Positions 47,337-58,713 are shown, counted from the first letter of the stretch. The stretch is 64,000 nucleotides of DNA from Astropecten irregularis (GCA_963971285.1 OZ020248.1:9672001-9736000); one strand, 5' to 3'. Numbers and translations: made by a program. Notes: generated from the letters alone by a model not told the origin.

Positions 47337-48321
47337 TGGCCTACGGGGTATTATTTTGATCAAGTAAAAAAAAACCCAAAGCGCTCGTGATTGACTGTTT
47401 CCTGCATCTTTACTCGCAACAGAGAGATGGGGGGGACGGACGCGAGAACGTGGTTTCGGCGCATTTCACCAGTGAAAATGTGGCACAGTAGACGGGTGAA
47501 CGGCGGCAAATCACCCGTCGCTGATTGATATCGCTGGCTGCTCCCCCATCCTCCAAGCGTTCGTGACCCTGTGCCATGGTGTTCAGCACAGACTCACCAT
47601 CAGGATCTAAATCCGTTTCTGATCCGGCGAAAACGAAAACCAACAAGCCAAACTAATGATAATATTAATTCTAAACGACCCATACAGAAACAACCAAAAT
47701 CGTATTTATGCATTTTCCTTTTGAACTGTGGAGACAAAAAGGAAGGGAGAGATTTGGCAAGAGTGTGCGTCACCACCCTAGGGCCAATTTCCGCGCACTT
47801 TTTCCTCTTACTGAGCATTGAATTATAGGAATATTCGATGATTCATCCGTTGAGTGTATACACACAACAAGCAGCGTGTGTGTGGTGGACGTGGAATATT
47901 ATGCACATGATAATGAGAGAGCTCTGATGTAGCCTAGCGCGCCGTTGCCTTGCTAAAGACGTCGGGACGACTAGAGGTAGGCATTGAATCCGATTTTTTC
48001 ATCTCTTTTTAAATAATTCACTGCCTGGGTTGTTCAAATTTTTCTTAATTAGAATGAAAAATGAACTTATAACGTTTAATGTAGTGAAGCAGACATAAAT
48101 TATTGTTTTATATACTCTCTTGAAAATGGGGGAAACATAAAGTTATATACGTTAGTTTTTTTTTTTTCAAAATGGCGCACATTTCAGAAAGAACTAAACT
48201 GGTACGGTTTTGTGTTTGCAAAACGTGCCGTGCAGATAATCTTTGTGGTTTAAATTCCTGGAACACCTTTTTTTATATAATTCGCCAACTTGACTCTAAC
48301 GGTTCTTTTATCAATAACACC

Positions 48322-48567
48322 GGGGCCAATTCCATAAAGCTGCTTCGTGAGCACAAAATTTCGCTTAAGCATGAAAAGTCTTCCTTGATCAAACAGGATG
48401 ACCAACCAAATTTCTTGTGATGTTTTTACTGCTTTTGACTTGTATTCGGCCATTGCTTGCTAACCATAACATTCACAAGGAGTTTTGGCTGGCATATATA
48501 TACTGATTTGATTTACCAAGGTTTTAGGAACATTTTGGTGTTTAAGCAGCTCTATGAAATTGGCCCC
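48322..48567. mobile_element. MITE family D, full copy
   Basis: ggggccaattccataaagctg and cagctctatgaaattggcccc are inverted ends; cttgtattcggccattg inside is shared with 63337-63602. Confidence 0.8.
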
Positions 48568-48712
48568 AGATCGCTGTTAATTGGTCTTTGGGCCGCGCAC
48601 TGGCGGAAGAATTTGAATTTGCAACAGGCATTGGACTGTTTGGACATCGGCACATTTATGCATGTCCCCATGAAATGCCAATTAAAATAACCATGTCCGC
48701 GTTTAAAAGTAG

Positions 48713-49093
48713 GCCTACAGTACAGGATTCGTCACATACCCAAACAGAACTGTTCACAGATTTTCGTATAACTTTCAGGGTCACAGTGAAGATGGTGCTT
48801 GTAGAAATGTTATACAGTCATGTATACCGTTAAAACGTTTCCGTCAAAAATGGTGTATTTATCCAGAAATTAGTAAAAGAAAGATCCAAAACAATTTTGA
48901 TATCGGGGGTAAGATCAAAACCATTCTTTAAGTTTTATAAGAAAAATGTAGTAATTTTTTCGCTATTTTCTCGTGAATCAGAATGTCCGATTGAGCCCAC
49001 ATTTTCACAGGTGTGTTATTTTATGTACAATGGATTAGACACAGTGTGAGTGCTGTTCTGTGACATTTACCAATCATGTATTTTGCCTTTAAG
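48713..49093 (-). mobile_element. MITE family B copy, minus orientation
   Basis: cctacagtacaggattcg to ccaatcatgtattttgcct. Confidence 0.8.
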
Positions 49094-49593
49094 TCAAGAT
49101 GACTCTAATTTCTCCCATATAGACATGACTGCATTACATAATACACACATTATTATTAGGTTTACCGAAAATTACACTTGACAATTCTCATAGGGCGACC
49201 ACATCACGACACACGTTTCATGCGTCTTGCCGCCATTTTGGGTTAGTAAGTGCATAATTTATTATTAGTCCTGATGATTATTTTTCAGACCCTGATAATT
49301 ACCCTCAAAAATCAAAGTCCTGCCCCTTTTCAACAAATATAATAGAATAAGAACTTTATTATCCCAAATATAGGGAACTTCATTGGCCTATTTCATAAAA
49401 ACACATTAAAAACATAGGCCTATACATGAAATTAAACCAGTTAAGATAATAAACACACTTTTTAGAAAAGTGTACACAAATATAAAATGGGCATGCACCA
49501 CAGGACTCATAAACGGAATAATCAAAGTAAAACTAAGGTAATAACTGAGGCAATGAAACTAAGATGGCTATAAAATCATATACAGAAGAGAAT

Positions 49594-49704
49594 CGGGGAT
49601 CAATTTGCCCTACGAAGGAGCCCATCGTATCCTAAGTAGGGCTGTAATGCGTCATAAGTCCCTATATGATATAGGTTACGATGAGTTTGGTGAATTCGAC
49701 CCCC
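49594..49704. mobile_element. Palindromic short element
   Basis: ggggatcaatttgcccta / tggtgaattcgaccccc; related to 30348-30486. Confidence 0.55.
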
Positions 49705-50138
49705 GGGACCTGCGACACGACATCCCATCATTGCACTTAATCATTGTGCCACATGATTTGAAATTAACACTTAAATAATTTCACGATTTCCACCGATTTT
49801 GTCGCATTTTGTTCCATAATTATGATGTCATCTCTTTGAACAACAACGTACACCATCCACAACATGAGACAACTTGCTTAAACAAGGGCTGAAGTATTAT
49901 CTCACGAAAATCCCAAACGACAAAATTTAATTTTCATCAGATTCAAATTTCCTGTTGTCACTGCATGTATTCTATCGGAAAGAATTCCACTGATGACCAT
50001 CAAGGAAAAAAGGTTATATCCTCTAACTATAAGAGACATACCTTTCTGGATACAAAGCAATCTTAGCTGTATAACACTGGGGTAGAATATTGTGGAAAGT
50101 GAGTTTTACTGTATGTGCTTTTTTTTTAAACCTACAAT

Positions 50139-50380
50139 GGGCGTTTACGAAACGGAGGCTCAGGCCCCGTCTCAGGCTAGGCTCCATTTCGTGAATCCAT
50201 TTTGAAATAACGGGTATCAAAAAAGAGGCTTTTGGCTGCGGTTCTGAAGTATAGATTCTCTGTTTTGAAAATGAAAACAGAGCTTCAGCTTCAATGAATA
50301 ACCACAACCCATATTTTCAGCATATGGGTGTCAGAGCTGAAGTCTGAGCCCGAGCCTAAGCCCCGTTTCGTAAACGCCCT
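50139..50380. mobile_element. MITE family G, copy 4
   Basis: gggcgtttacgaaacggagg and ccccgtttcgtaaacgccc form clean inverted ends; core words as in the other G copies. Confidence 0.8.
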
Positions 50381-50459
50381 ATATGATACATTTCGAATGC
50401 AGTGGCAGCCATTTATCTCAAAACGCCCTCTGCTGGTTCCATACAGTTGTACACAAATG

Positions 50460-50625
50460 ATAGTCGTCAGTGGAATTCTTGCCAAGACAGGCAGGGAATC
50501 AGTTACTCTCCTGAGGACGAACAGAGCACACTGTTCGGAACGTCGAGATAACACCAACGGTTCTTCGCAGAACCACACACTCTCACAGAAGAGATTTCAT
50601 GGTGTCACCGCAAACCTACCGTATA
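50460..50625 (+). mobile_element. Penelope-like terminal repeat fragment
   Basis: Shares with 770-875 the order ctgaggacga, agcacact, gtcgag, accacaca and atggtgtc. It contains hammerhead-like copy 2. Confidence 0.5.
50502..50552 (+). ncRNA. Hammerhead-ribozyme-like motif, copy 2
   Basis: Core CTGAGGA with stem II CGAACAG/CTGTTCG (all Watson-Crick) around an AGCACA loop, then GAAC-GTC. Stem I pairs TCTC with GAGA and GTTA with TAAC across a one-base bulge. Stem bases differ from copy 1 but still pair. The GAAA box reads GAAC (or GGAAC), so this copy is probably inactive. Confidence 0.45.
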
Positions 50626-50995
50626 CCTTCCTTTCAGTACTTCCACCATGCATATAGCTTCACGGTCTTACAAGCAGGGAATGCTATTAAAATTCAGATT
50701 TTGTCCCATTACCAATTCAAATTCTGTCCTTTATACCTGTTAATCTCTTTTCATACATTTTGTAATGTAATCCAGGAATAACTAAAATATGGATTATTCT
50801 CCAACATGAATTCAAGCATTGTTATTATTCGCTTCAATCCAATCATTTTTTTCATAACTGGATAACATTTCATATTTTTAACATGTCAAGTGCATATCCT
50901 TGTAGTATATATTTTTTTATATGGAACGACTACCGTCGATTTACATACGGTGAAAACCTTGAGGCTTTCTGCTGAATTTAGGGGAATGTTTTACT

Positions 50996-51352
50996 TAAAG
51001 GTATAGTATCATACTTTGGTAGCATGCCGAAACAGAAATCTTCACAGATTATAACTTACAGGGTGTAAAGATGGTGATGGTAGAAATATACCGTAAAATT
51101 TTTTCCGCCTGAAATGGTGTATTTATCGAGAAAAGAGTAAAACCATGACCCAAATTATTTTTGATCTTTTAAAGATAAAAAATAAAAGAGAAAAGACTTA
51201 CAAAACTACTGTGGCACTTTTTCACTGTTTCCTAAAAAATGGGCACAGTATGGGACTGAAATTTTCACAGATGACTGTGACAAAAACCAAGTATGATATT
51301 ACCATAGAGCTATATTAATTTTAATATAGCTCTATGGATATTACCTTTAAAT
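50996..51352 (-). mobile_element. MITE family A copy carrying a 34-bp palindromic insertion
   Basis: ttaaaggtatagtatcatac to gatattacctttaa. The right end is duplicated around the palindrome at 51303-51336. Confidence 0.85.
51303..51336. mobile_element. 34-bp palindrome flanked by 8-bp direct repeat
   Basis: The arm catagagctatattaa and its reverse complement are separated by TT. GATATTAC occurs at 51295-51302 and 51337-51344, whereas other family A copies have it once. The arms match the termini of 17153-17516. Confidence 0.85.
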
Positions 51353-51412
51353 ACCTGCTCAGTTTTTAGCAATACCGTACATGAACACATTTTCACCTTT
51401 ATACTTTATACT

Positions 51413-51873
51413 TAAAGGATATAAAGATGGTGATGGTAGAAACATATCGTTCATGTTTTTCTGCCCAAAATGCTGTATTTATCAAATATAATGGTGGGTG
51501 GCCGTGTCAGTCAGATAACATATAAAATACAAAAATACAAGTAGCACTATATTGACTAACTAGAGTTTAAAAAGATCACGAGCTTTCGTAGCAACAACTA
51601 AGTTCATCAGATGTATTTATCAAGAAAAATTAAAAACCAAATGACCAAAAAACAATTTCGATCTTTAAAAGATAAAAACATAACAGTGAAAAGTTTTAGA
51701 AAACTAGCGTGGGCGTAAGTTTTCACTGATTTATCAAAAATTGGGCACCGTATGGGAGTGACAATTTCCCAGATTATTGTTAGGGGGGCCTACTGTATCT
51801 TCCTTGATATTTTTGCCCATGAATCTGCATTTCTGTGACAACAAAGACACAAAGTATTAAATTACCTTTAACA
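51413..51873 (-). mobile_element. MITE family A, 5'-truncated, interrupted by a 126-bp insertion
   Basis: From taaaggatataaagatgg to the right end attacctttaa; the family sequence breaks at 51486 and resumes at 51612. Confidence 0.8.
51486..51611 (-). mobile_element. Short Penelope-type fragment with 12-bp target duplication
   Basis: Flanked by tgtatttatcaa on both sides (51474-51485 and 51612-51623). The minus strand reads tctgatgaacttag...gctacgaaagctcgtgatc, words found at the 3' ends of widespread Penelope-like or related repeats. Confidence 0.6.
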
Positions 51874-53160
51874 ACAAAACTGCAGATGTACTCACGAGTT
51901 TGGTGATATGCTATGTGTATCGAAGCAGTCACAGAGCTCCAGCAATATTGAGCTGGTCGTCCCATCGGTGTAAACTTCCAAACGTGGTGCTGCAGTTTGA
52001 CATAATACACAGCGCTGCATATTATTCTGATATGAATCGAAGCTCAAGCTGTCTGACTCAGTCCTATGACACAAAAACAAAGGCAATATTGTAACCGACC
52101 CTAAATAGACCTTCCCCACATACATGTCACCATCCCGGCAACAGCAACGAATATACCTTCGAGTAGGACGATAATTGAGGAAAATTAATCATAAGGTACA
52201 ATACATGATTGGTATTATAGGTCACAGAACAGCACTCACACATTGGGCCGTATGCATAAAAAGTAGCAATTGCTTGTGCTAGCCTTTTACTTAAATCCGT
52301 ATGCATAAAAATAAGCCATTGCTTGCTAGCAAAAGCTTTTGCTAGCAAGCACGCAAGGAATAGCTTGCGAGCAGCAAGCTATTATTGCTTAAAAATAAGC
52401 AATTGCTTAAAAAACATATGCATAAAACGAACCTTTTGCTTGCTCTTATATGAGCAATTGCTTACGTTTTTTGAAGCTCCGTCATACCAGCTTGAGCTCT
52501 TACTTAATCATGATGTTTGAGTTTAGTCATCATGGTCATGATCGTAAGAGAAAGTTGTACAGGAGGAGTAGAATTAATCGAGAAGAAATAGCTCCAGCGA
52601 CCTATCAGAAATTATTCCGTTTGTTGGCATTTTTTGTTCATTCATCCTTTTGCCAATACTAGTCATGATCGTGCATGGTCTTCGCCTGCTGTAGAGCATA
52701 TGAGTGGAATAGAGTGTTAGGCATTCTGTACTGATCATCTCCACAAATATGTTACATATTACGTAACACCACGCCCTTTTACTCCCATGATATGAATGGT
52801 GTTCGCGCCGGCGTGGCGTCCCTATAGTATTAATAGCACTGCACACTTGCGCTAAAAATAGCATCGAACCTCAGACAAACATTGCAACGTGGCCATGCAA
52901 ACGTGTGGTGAGTGGGGGTACGTGCATGCATGCATGGGTGTAACGTCATTAGTGCGGAACGCTATTGTTGAAACCTCATGCAATTTCTTACATAAAGCAA
53001 GGAAAAGTTTAAGCAGAAGCAAAAGTTTTATTCATACGGATTTAAGCAATACACGGGTTTACACCATGGCGGCCATCTTGGATTTTGATCGCAACTTCAA
53101 AACGAGGCACTTCCACGCGTGCGCACTTTTCTAAGTGTAAGCCCGTCCATTGTCGAAGAC

Positions 53161-53505
53161 AATACACGGGTTTACACTTCGGCAGTTTTGATCGCGACTT
53201 CAAAACGAGGCACTATCACGCATGCGCTTTTTTTTTTCCAATGAGTCTTAATGTGTATTTTAATCAATGTTTCTGATTCACCTTAGATTTTAATTATTCT
53301 AAATGTTTTTCTAATGAGTGTTAGCTTAATGTGTAGTATTATTAATAATTGTTTTCTGAAATATTTTAAATGACCCTTAATGAACTATTACGTTTTATGA
53401 TCATGTTATTAACTTACTTTGTAAAGCGCATTGAGATTTTATTTTTAATGATGTAATGCGCTTTATAAAAATAAACTATTATTATTTTTAAGTGTAAACC
53501 CGTGT
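53161..53505. mobile_element. Inverted-repeat element inside the 1.47-kb element
   Basis: acacgggtttacactt at the left and aagtgtaaacccgtgt at the right are exact inverses. A degenerate second copy of the left part lies at 53052-53150. Confidence 0.65.
53410..53490 (+). mobile_element. LINE-type 3' tail
   Basis: ttgtaaagcgcattgag...gcgctttataaaaataa followed by attattatt resembles the 3' ends of CR1/L2-type LINEs. Confidence 0.5.
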
Positions 53506-53642
53506 ATGGGAGACTTTTGAAGAGTCGGTCTTGAGTCAACAGCGCACGCGCAATACAACGCGCGCATGCTCACAATAATGCGCAAGCATGGTTTGCGCAT
53601 GCGCTGTTGACTCAAGACCGACCCTCCAAAAGTCTCCCATTG
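53505..53642. mobile_element. Hairpin element H, copy 4 (138 bp)
   Basis: tatgggagacttttgaag...ggtcttgagtcaacagcgc with the mirrored right arm ending agtctcccattg. Confidence 0.85.
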
Positions 53643-54217
53643 CTTGAACTTTATCTTTTGCCTGACAAGAAATTGCTTGTGCTTGAAGCAATTGCTACTT
53701 TTTAAGCATACGGCCCATTGTCTAATCCAGCCTTATACTTGAAATAACATAGGCCTACCTGTGAAAATCAATCGGATTCTGAGTCACGAGAAAATAGCGA
53801 AAACCGGACTCAATTTCTCTTACAAAGCATAAAGAATGGTTTGGATGTTACCCCGAGATCAAAACTGTTTTCGGTCTTTGTTTTGCTAATTTCTTGACAA
53901 AAACACCATTTTAGGGGGAAATATTTTAACGGTATGTTTCTACCAGCACCATCTTCATACCCTGAAAGTTGTACGTAAATCTGTGAACATTCCTGTTATG
54001 TTACCAATCCTGTACTGCACATTTAAAGAAGAAGAAAGGACGGATGATTAATTTGATAGGAATTTGAAAGAGCAAAATGAACCATTCCATTTCAGAGATG
54101 GGTATCGCTATAACATACGCGGCATACCAACAGTGTATTAGTCTGGAAATTCAAACTGGGGTGTTTATGACCAATGGAAGAAGCCTGTGTGCCAGATACT
54201 ATTCACAAAATAAGGCT

Positions 54218-54572
54218 CATTCCATGGGTGTCGATCCCGGGGGGGTGGGGGATATATCCCCCCCCCCTCAAATATTTGAGGTTGGGGATGGCGTGTATTA
54301 TCATCCTCCCAATATTCGAGGTTGAATATCATTTCATACCGACAAAATACCTGAAGAACCAACAAAATAATGAAAAAAATAGCATGCTTCGTTTTTAAAT
54401 GATCTAAAATGCGACTTTTCGACTTTTAAAAAAAAATGTTCCTGGGTGTGGGAGGGGTGACATCCCACCCACACCCTCCTCCCGCTCAGTCGCTTCGCTC
54501 CCCGCCTAGCGCAGGACACCAAATCACCGATCATCCCCCCAATCATAAAAAGAAATCGACACCTATGGCTCA
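54218..54572. mobile_element. Inverted-repeat MITE with CTCAT duplication
   Basis: ccatgggtgtcgat and atcgacacctatgg are inverted ends; CTCAT flanks both. The interior has C- and G-homopolymers. Confidence 0.7.
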
Positions 54573-54907
54573 TGGGTCGTGCAACCACAAGCAACTTGAC
54601 CGACTGATACGACTCTGAGCCATTCAGTAAAATCTTGACTGAATCCCTTTTTCGAGATTCAAATGAAGACGAAATTAAGGGTATTTATGAGAATGAGGCT
54701 TGAGGCTAAAGGCTTATTGGAACTTCTTCTGCTACCGCAATTTGGTGTCCTTAAATGAAATGAAGGGCTCGAGATACAGTCATGGCGAAGTAGGAGCCTT
54801 TCTTCGGCTTATGGCTCGATCCCTTTGGCGAAAAAGACTACACGAAGCACCATTTGGAGGGAGTTCGGCAAAGGCACTGTAATGTGATATGGGGCTAGTC
54901 AAAACGT

Positions 54908-55165
54908 TGGACCTAACGATAAGTGCGACGAAATAAGAAGTGCCAAAGTACGAACGAGTATTATACCGCAAACTGATCCACATACCAATGGGAGACTTAG
55001 GAGAACCGGTCTTCAAGTCAACAGCGCACGCGCACGCACGCGCAAAACAACGCGCGCATGCTCACATGGTTTGTGCGTGCGCTGTTGACTCAAGACCGAT
55101 TCTCCAAAGTCTCCCATTTATGTCACCATGCAAAGCCTCAAATCTTTCTTAATCGATATATTAAG
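54908..55165. mobile_element. Interspersed repeat carrying hairpin H, second copy
   Basis: ataagtgcgacgaaat, actgatccacatacc and gtcaccatgcaaagcctcaaatc mirror the flanks at 9230-9530. Confidence 0.65.
54986..55118. mobile_element. Hairpin element H, copy 5 (133 bp)
   Basis: caatgggagacttaggag...aagtcaacagcgcacgcgc mirrored by gtgcgtgcgctgttgac...gtctcccatt. It ends 153 bp before the copy 2 sialyltransferase ATG. Confidence 0.85.
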
Positions 55166-55270
55166 CTTAACGTTGGTTTTCTTTTTTCCCTGTATTTTTC
55201 ACCAAACCTCATCACACCTCCTAAAGGTAGCCTCGTGTAGGCCTACCTACCTCTCTGAGGTCGTCATCAG

Positions 55271-57376
55271 ATGAGGCGCATACGTATCCTCCCGGCCTGT
55301 GCCATTGGCACGGTGGTTTCAGTGATGCTGATGACCGTACCCATCATAAAGCATCTATCGGACATGGATGGCCGCCGGGTGCATTTCCGTTCGCAGAGCG
55401 TACCGGCCAGAATCTGGGAGTTCGGCGGCGTCCTGTACGGCCGGAGACGGGCGGAGGCTGCCTCCAAATGGACGGGGGTGACGCTGGAGTGTGAGTCGGT
55501 CTGTGACAGGTAAGTGTACGGTTTTTCATTTAAGGGTACTATTATCATACCTTGGTAGCATACCGGTACCGAAAACAAATTATTGCTCAGGATGCAAGGG
55601 CAATTAGGCCCTTTTCAAACCCCAGGCTCCGGCCCAGGCCCCGGCTCTCAGTTTTGTGAGTCTATTTTAAAATGACAGGTATCAAAATATAGCTTTTGAG
55701 TGCGGTTCGGAAGAAGATAATCTGGAATGAAACAGAAAACAGAGCTTCAACTTCAATGAAACACCACAACCTATAGTTTCAGCACTGGATGACAGAGCCG
55801 GAGCCACAGTCTGAGCCGAAGCCGAAGTTTGGAAAAGGGCTTCCTCTAATTAAGCCCTGAGCCTCAATGTGCCATTCCATCTAGTTCATACGGCTTATCA
55901 ACCTCAAAATCTTCTATTTGTCTTCCCTGTCCCCCCTATAGTAGGCGACCAGGAAGTGTATGCGTTCCTCTTGACTTAGCCATCCTTGTATACCGAGACG
56001 ACATACCCACGACGGAGCACACGTACGAGCGCTCTGACCCCATGGTCCAAATCCCGAAGACCAACAGGACTAAATTCCTGCCGAGAAACATTAAAACTCA
56101 CAAGTGCTACGCCAAGGAACACTTTCCGGACACGAGGCTGATACCGCGGCAGCGAACGTGCGCCGTCGTGGGCAACGGCGGCGTTCTGTCCGGCAGCAAC
56201 TGCGGTCGCGAGATCGACTCCCACGACTTCGTCATCCGTGCCAACCTACCGCCTCTACGAGGCTACTGGACGGACGTCGGTCGGACGGCCAACTTGTCTG
56301 CCTTCAATGCTAAGACGCTCCAGAACTTCTACTATGGGATCACCGAGAAGGCCGACGACAAAGCCCGGCTGCTCCATCGATATATGCAATACTTCCGCGG
56401 TCTGGACGAGACGATATTTTGGTACCTCAAGACTCTTAAGGAGCCGTATGATGAGATGTTCAGGGAGGTGACGCGTTACCTTCGGCTGAAGGCCAACACT
56501 ACGAAGATCCACTATGCCTACAGTTGGAAACCTATTCACATTGAAGAGTAAGTCCTATGACAGTTTGAAATGTTGAGTTAACTTGAACAAAAAAAAACAC
56601 ACCAAGGATTGCAGGGGTATCAACTATCAAGGGTAATTCAACTGATTCGTGAAGTGCAAGTCAGAAGTCTTTCGACCCGTAACCTGTTGTTAACTGCCTT
56701 TTAGGAAATTCATAGTTAACTGGGTAAGTCTATATAGCATGCAGGTGAAACCTAAAACCAGTAGTGGTAGTACTTCACGTCTAAGTAATAAGAAAATATT
56801 AGTGATGTACGTCATAAATTGCCACAAAGTGCTCATCAGCCTTAACAATAAACTCAAATACAAAATGCTCAGAATGAGTACAGCCTGACGTCTGTAGGAT
56901 CTTTCCGAAGGACTCTCCTCAAAGACTGAGAATTATTCAAGAAAGATCCTCCTACGATAAAACGTCAGGCTCTCCTCAAACTGTGAGCTGGAAAATCACT
57001 GCACAAGCTATCGTGCAACAATTACTTTATCATTAAGCTATTTGGAGGACATTACCAAGGCTCAACGAACTGTTTAAATGTTCTCCTTCCTTTTTCTCTC
57101 AGCACATGGGCCCTTGAAGGAACGGGGACGCTCGGCTTCGACATGTTCGCTGTGGCAAGGACCTTCTGCGACAACATCACCCTGTACGGGTTCTTCCCCT
57201 TCCAAGAGGACCGACAGGGCAGGAAGATACTGCACCACTACTACGAGGACAAGGAGTTTGTCTACAAGAGCAAGATGCACAACTTCTTGCTCGAGCACCA
57301 GAAGCTGAGAGAGCTGCACGCCAAAGGTGAATTGCGCCTGGTTACCTCGCGTTGCACCGCGGGCAGAAGTGTCTAA
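55271..57376 (+). CDS. ST8Sia-type sialyltransferase, copy 2
   Basis: Exons are 55271-55509, 55945-56547 and 57103-57376: 1116 nt, 371 residues plus stop. An in-frame TGA lies 15 nt upstream of the ATG. One N-terminal membrane segment (about residues 8-26) is followed by a stem and the GT29 domain. Motif L begins at Cys152 (CAVVGNGG, NCGREIDSHDF, RAN). Motif S is GTGTLGFDMFAVARTFCDN to GFFPF (287-314), and the very-short motif is HHYYED (325-330). Intron positions and phases are the same as in the copy at 40645-42697, and exon 2 differs by three nucleotides, so the two are tandem duplicates. The exon 2 acceptor is TAGTAG; use of the second AG gives the best alignment with copy 1. All three sialylmotifs are intact. 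Linkage and acceptor specificity cannot be read from sequence. Confidence 0.93.
55608..55840. mobile_element. MITE family G, copy 5
   Basis: gcccttttcaaaccccaggc and the inverted gaagtttggaaaagggc; GGCTCCGGC-type hexamers at the ends. It lies in intron 1 of sialyltransferase copy 2. Confidence 0.75.
56878..56985. mobile_element. Palindromic element
   Basis: agcctgacgtc...gtaggatctttc and gaaagatcctcctac...acgtcaggct are inverted. In intron 2 of sialyltransferase copy 2. Confidence 0.6.
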
Positions 57377-58713
57377 GAAACCAGTGAACTGATCTACCAC
57401 CAACTACCACCAACACGGGAAAGAGTCGCCAGTGCTTACAGTGCAGTGGAGACCAACCCTGAAATCACCGCCATTTTCTTGGGCAGTTGGAGATGGGGAT
57501 GTCCGTTCCTTTTGCCCGGTTCGATTTTGTGCAGATCACGGCGCATCCATCTTGTCACCTTCCTTGTTGGAAAAGAAAGACCGTGTCCGAAACGGGCTTC
57601 CAGAGCTACGGCTAGGTCTAATGTCTAGGCGTCTGCGCGTATTACCAATGAAGCGTCTGCGCGTATTACCAATGAAGCGAAGACCTAGACCTAGCTCTAG
57701 ACAACGGATTCGGATGCAGCCATATAACACCAGTGCAACAAGAAAACGGGTACCGGACTACATTGAATCCAAGCTTCGGTCTGATTGCACTCCTCCGAAT
57801 ATATAGGAGGATGCAACGGGGATATCGGTCTATCATATTCCATACTTGTGGATTCATCACCTGCAGAGATACAGGTGCTATCACGATAATGGGAGACAGG
57901 TACGGCAGATGCATGATTATTCTCCAGTATTTGATGACCACGTAATTGCCATCCCATCCAAAAACGTAGAGACAAGGGAAGCCAGGGTAACACCCACCAA
58001 CCCTCCCAGCAACGCAAGTGTTGAACTTCTCAAGTTCAAACACATAGGCCTACATTTTCCTGGTCTACATAAACCTCGATCTAATATTGATCTTTCAACA
58101 CCGTTTATCATTCTTCCAAAGAATAGACCCGTGGTATATTTGGGTAGGCCTAATCGTATTACAATTATCAGTAACATGTTGCCCAGGTAGGGCAAAACAC
58201 CTGTGGGCAACATGACTTTGGGCCCTGTGTTTATGCTAGCAATTGTTGCCAACATGTTCGGGAAATGATCGGGAATTGGATTTTCCATAATTAAGTAGCA
58301 ATACCTCGCAGTATAGCGTTCTGTTTGGTTTTGTACTTACTGTTTGCGAGTGACATCACACAGAGGGGCACATGCTCTCGTTGTCTTTAGACCACTCCTC
58401 GGTATAGCTGCCATTTTGTCCAAATCACATGATCACACCAGGTCAGGTGACCTAGAGTCTACTCCTGATTGGTTCATGTCAGCAACATATATGCGAATTG
58501 AATGCATTTCCATTCTTTCATCAATATCTGAGCAACAGTTGGGCGACATGTTACCCAACTCGCTTTGTGTATACTGACATCATTTCCAGCAACAAGGTAC
58601 CTAGTCCGAACATGTTACCGAGAATATTACCGAAAATGTTGACGGTGTACACTCTGCTTAGGCCTAATAATGCAAACTTGTATCTCTATCTTCACTATAC
58701 ATCTGCACTCACC

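Larger units (their letters stand above)
52246..53715. mobile_element. 1.47-kb inverted-repeat element with 5-bp target duplication
   Basis: Termini ggccgtatgc and gcataCGGCC extend to about 30 bp of inverted repeat ending in agcaattgctt. CATTG flanks both sides (52241-52245, 53716-53720). The left subterminal part is rich in AAGCAATTGCTT-like palindromes. It contains a smaller element, a LINE tail and hairpin H. A 70-codon open frame at 52450-52662 is unrecognised. Confidence 0.8.
52193..54027 (+). mobile_element. MITE family B split by a 1.47-kb element
   Basis: Left part 52193-52245 (aaggtacaatacatgattgg...cacacattg) and right part 53716-54027 (cattgtctaatccag...ccaatcctgtactgc) join seamlessly once the insertion is removed. 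Confidence 0.85.
42698..55270. other. Intergenic region between the two sialyltransferases
   Basis: No conserved exon was found on either strand in 12.6 kb. Repeats listed separately account for most of it. Stretches with nothing recognised are 42700-44100, 46100-46400, 47400-48300 and 49100-49590. Confidence 0.6.

Noticed and set aside
52450..52662. Possible transposase fragment in the 1.47-kb element
   Set aside because: The 70-residue basic translation shows no DDE or DNA-binding motif that I can recognise.
42698..55270. A third sialyltransferase between the two copies
   Set aside because: No VGNGG, HDFV or HHYY motif appears in any frame of this stretch.
57432..58043. Overlapping open frames of 124 and 125 codons after sialyltransferase copy 2
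   Set aside because: Neither has a recognisable domain or conserved splice sites; more likely 3' UTR sequence containing a short duplication.
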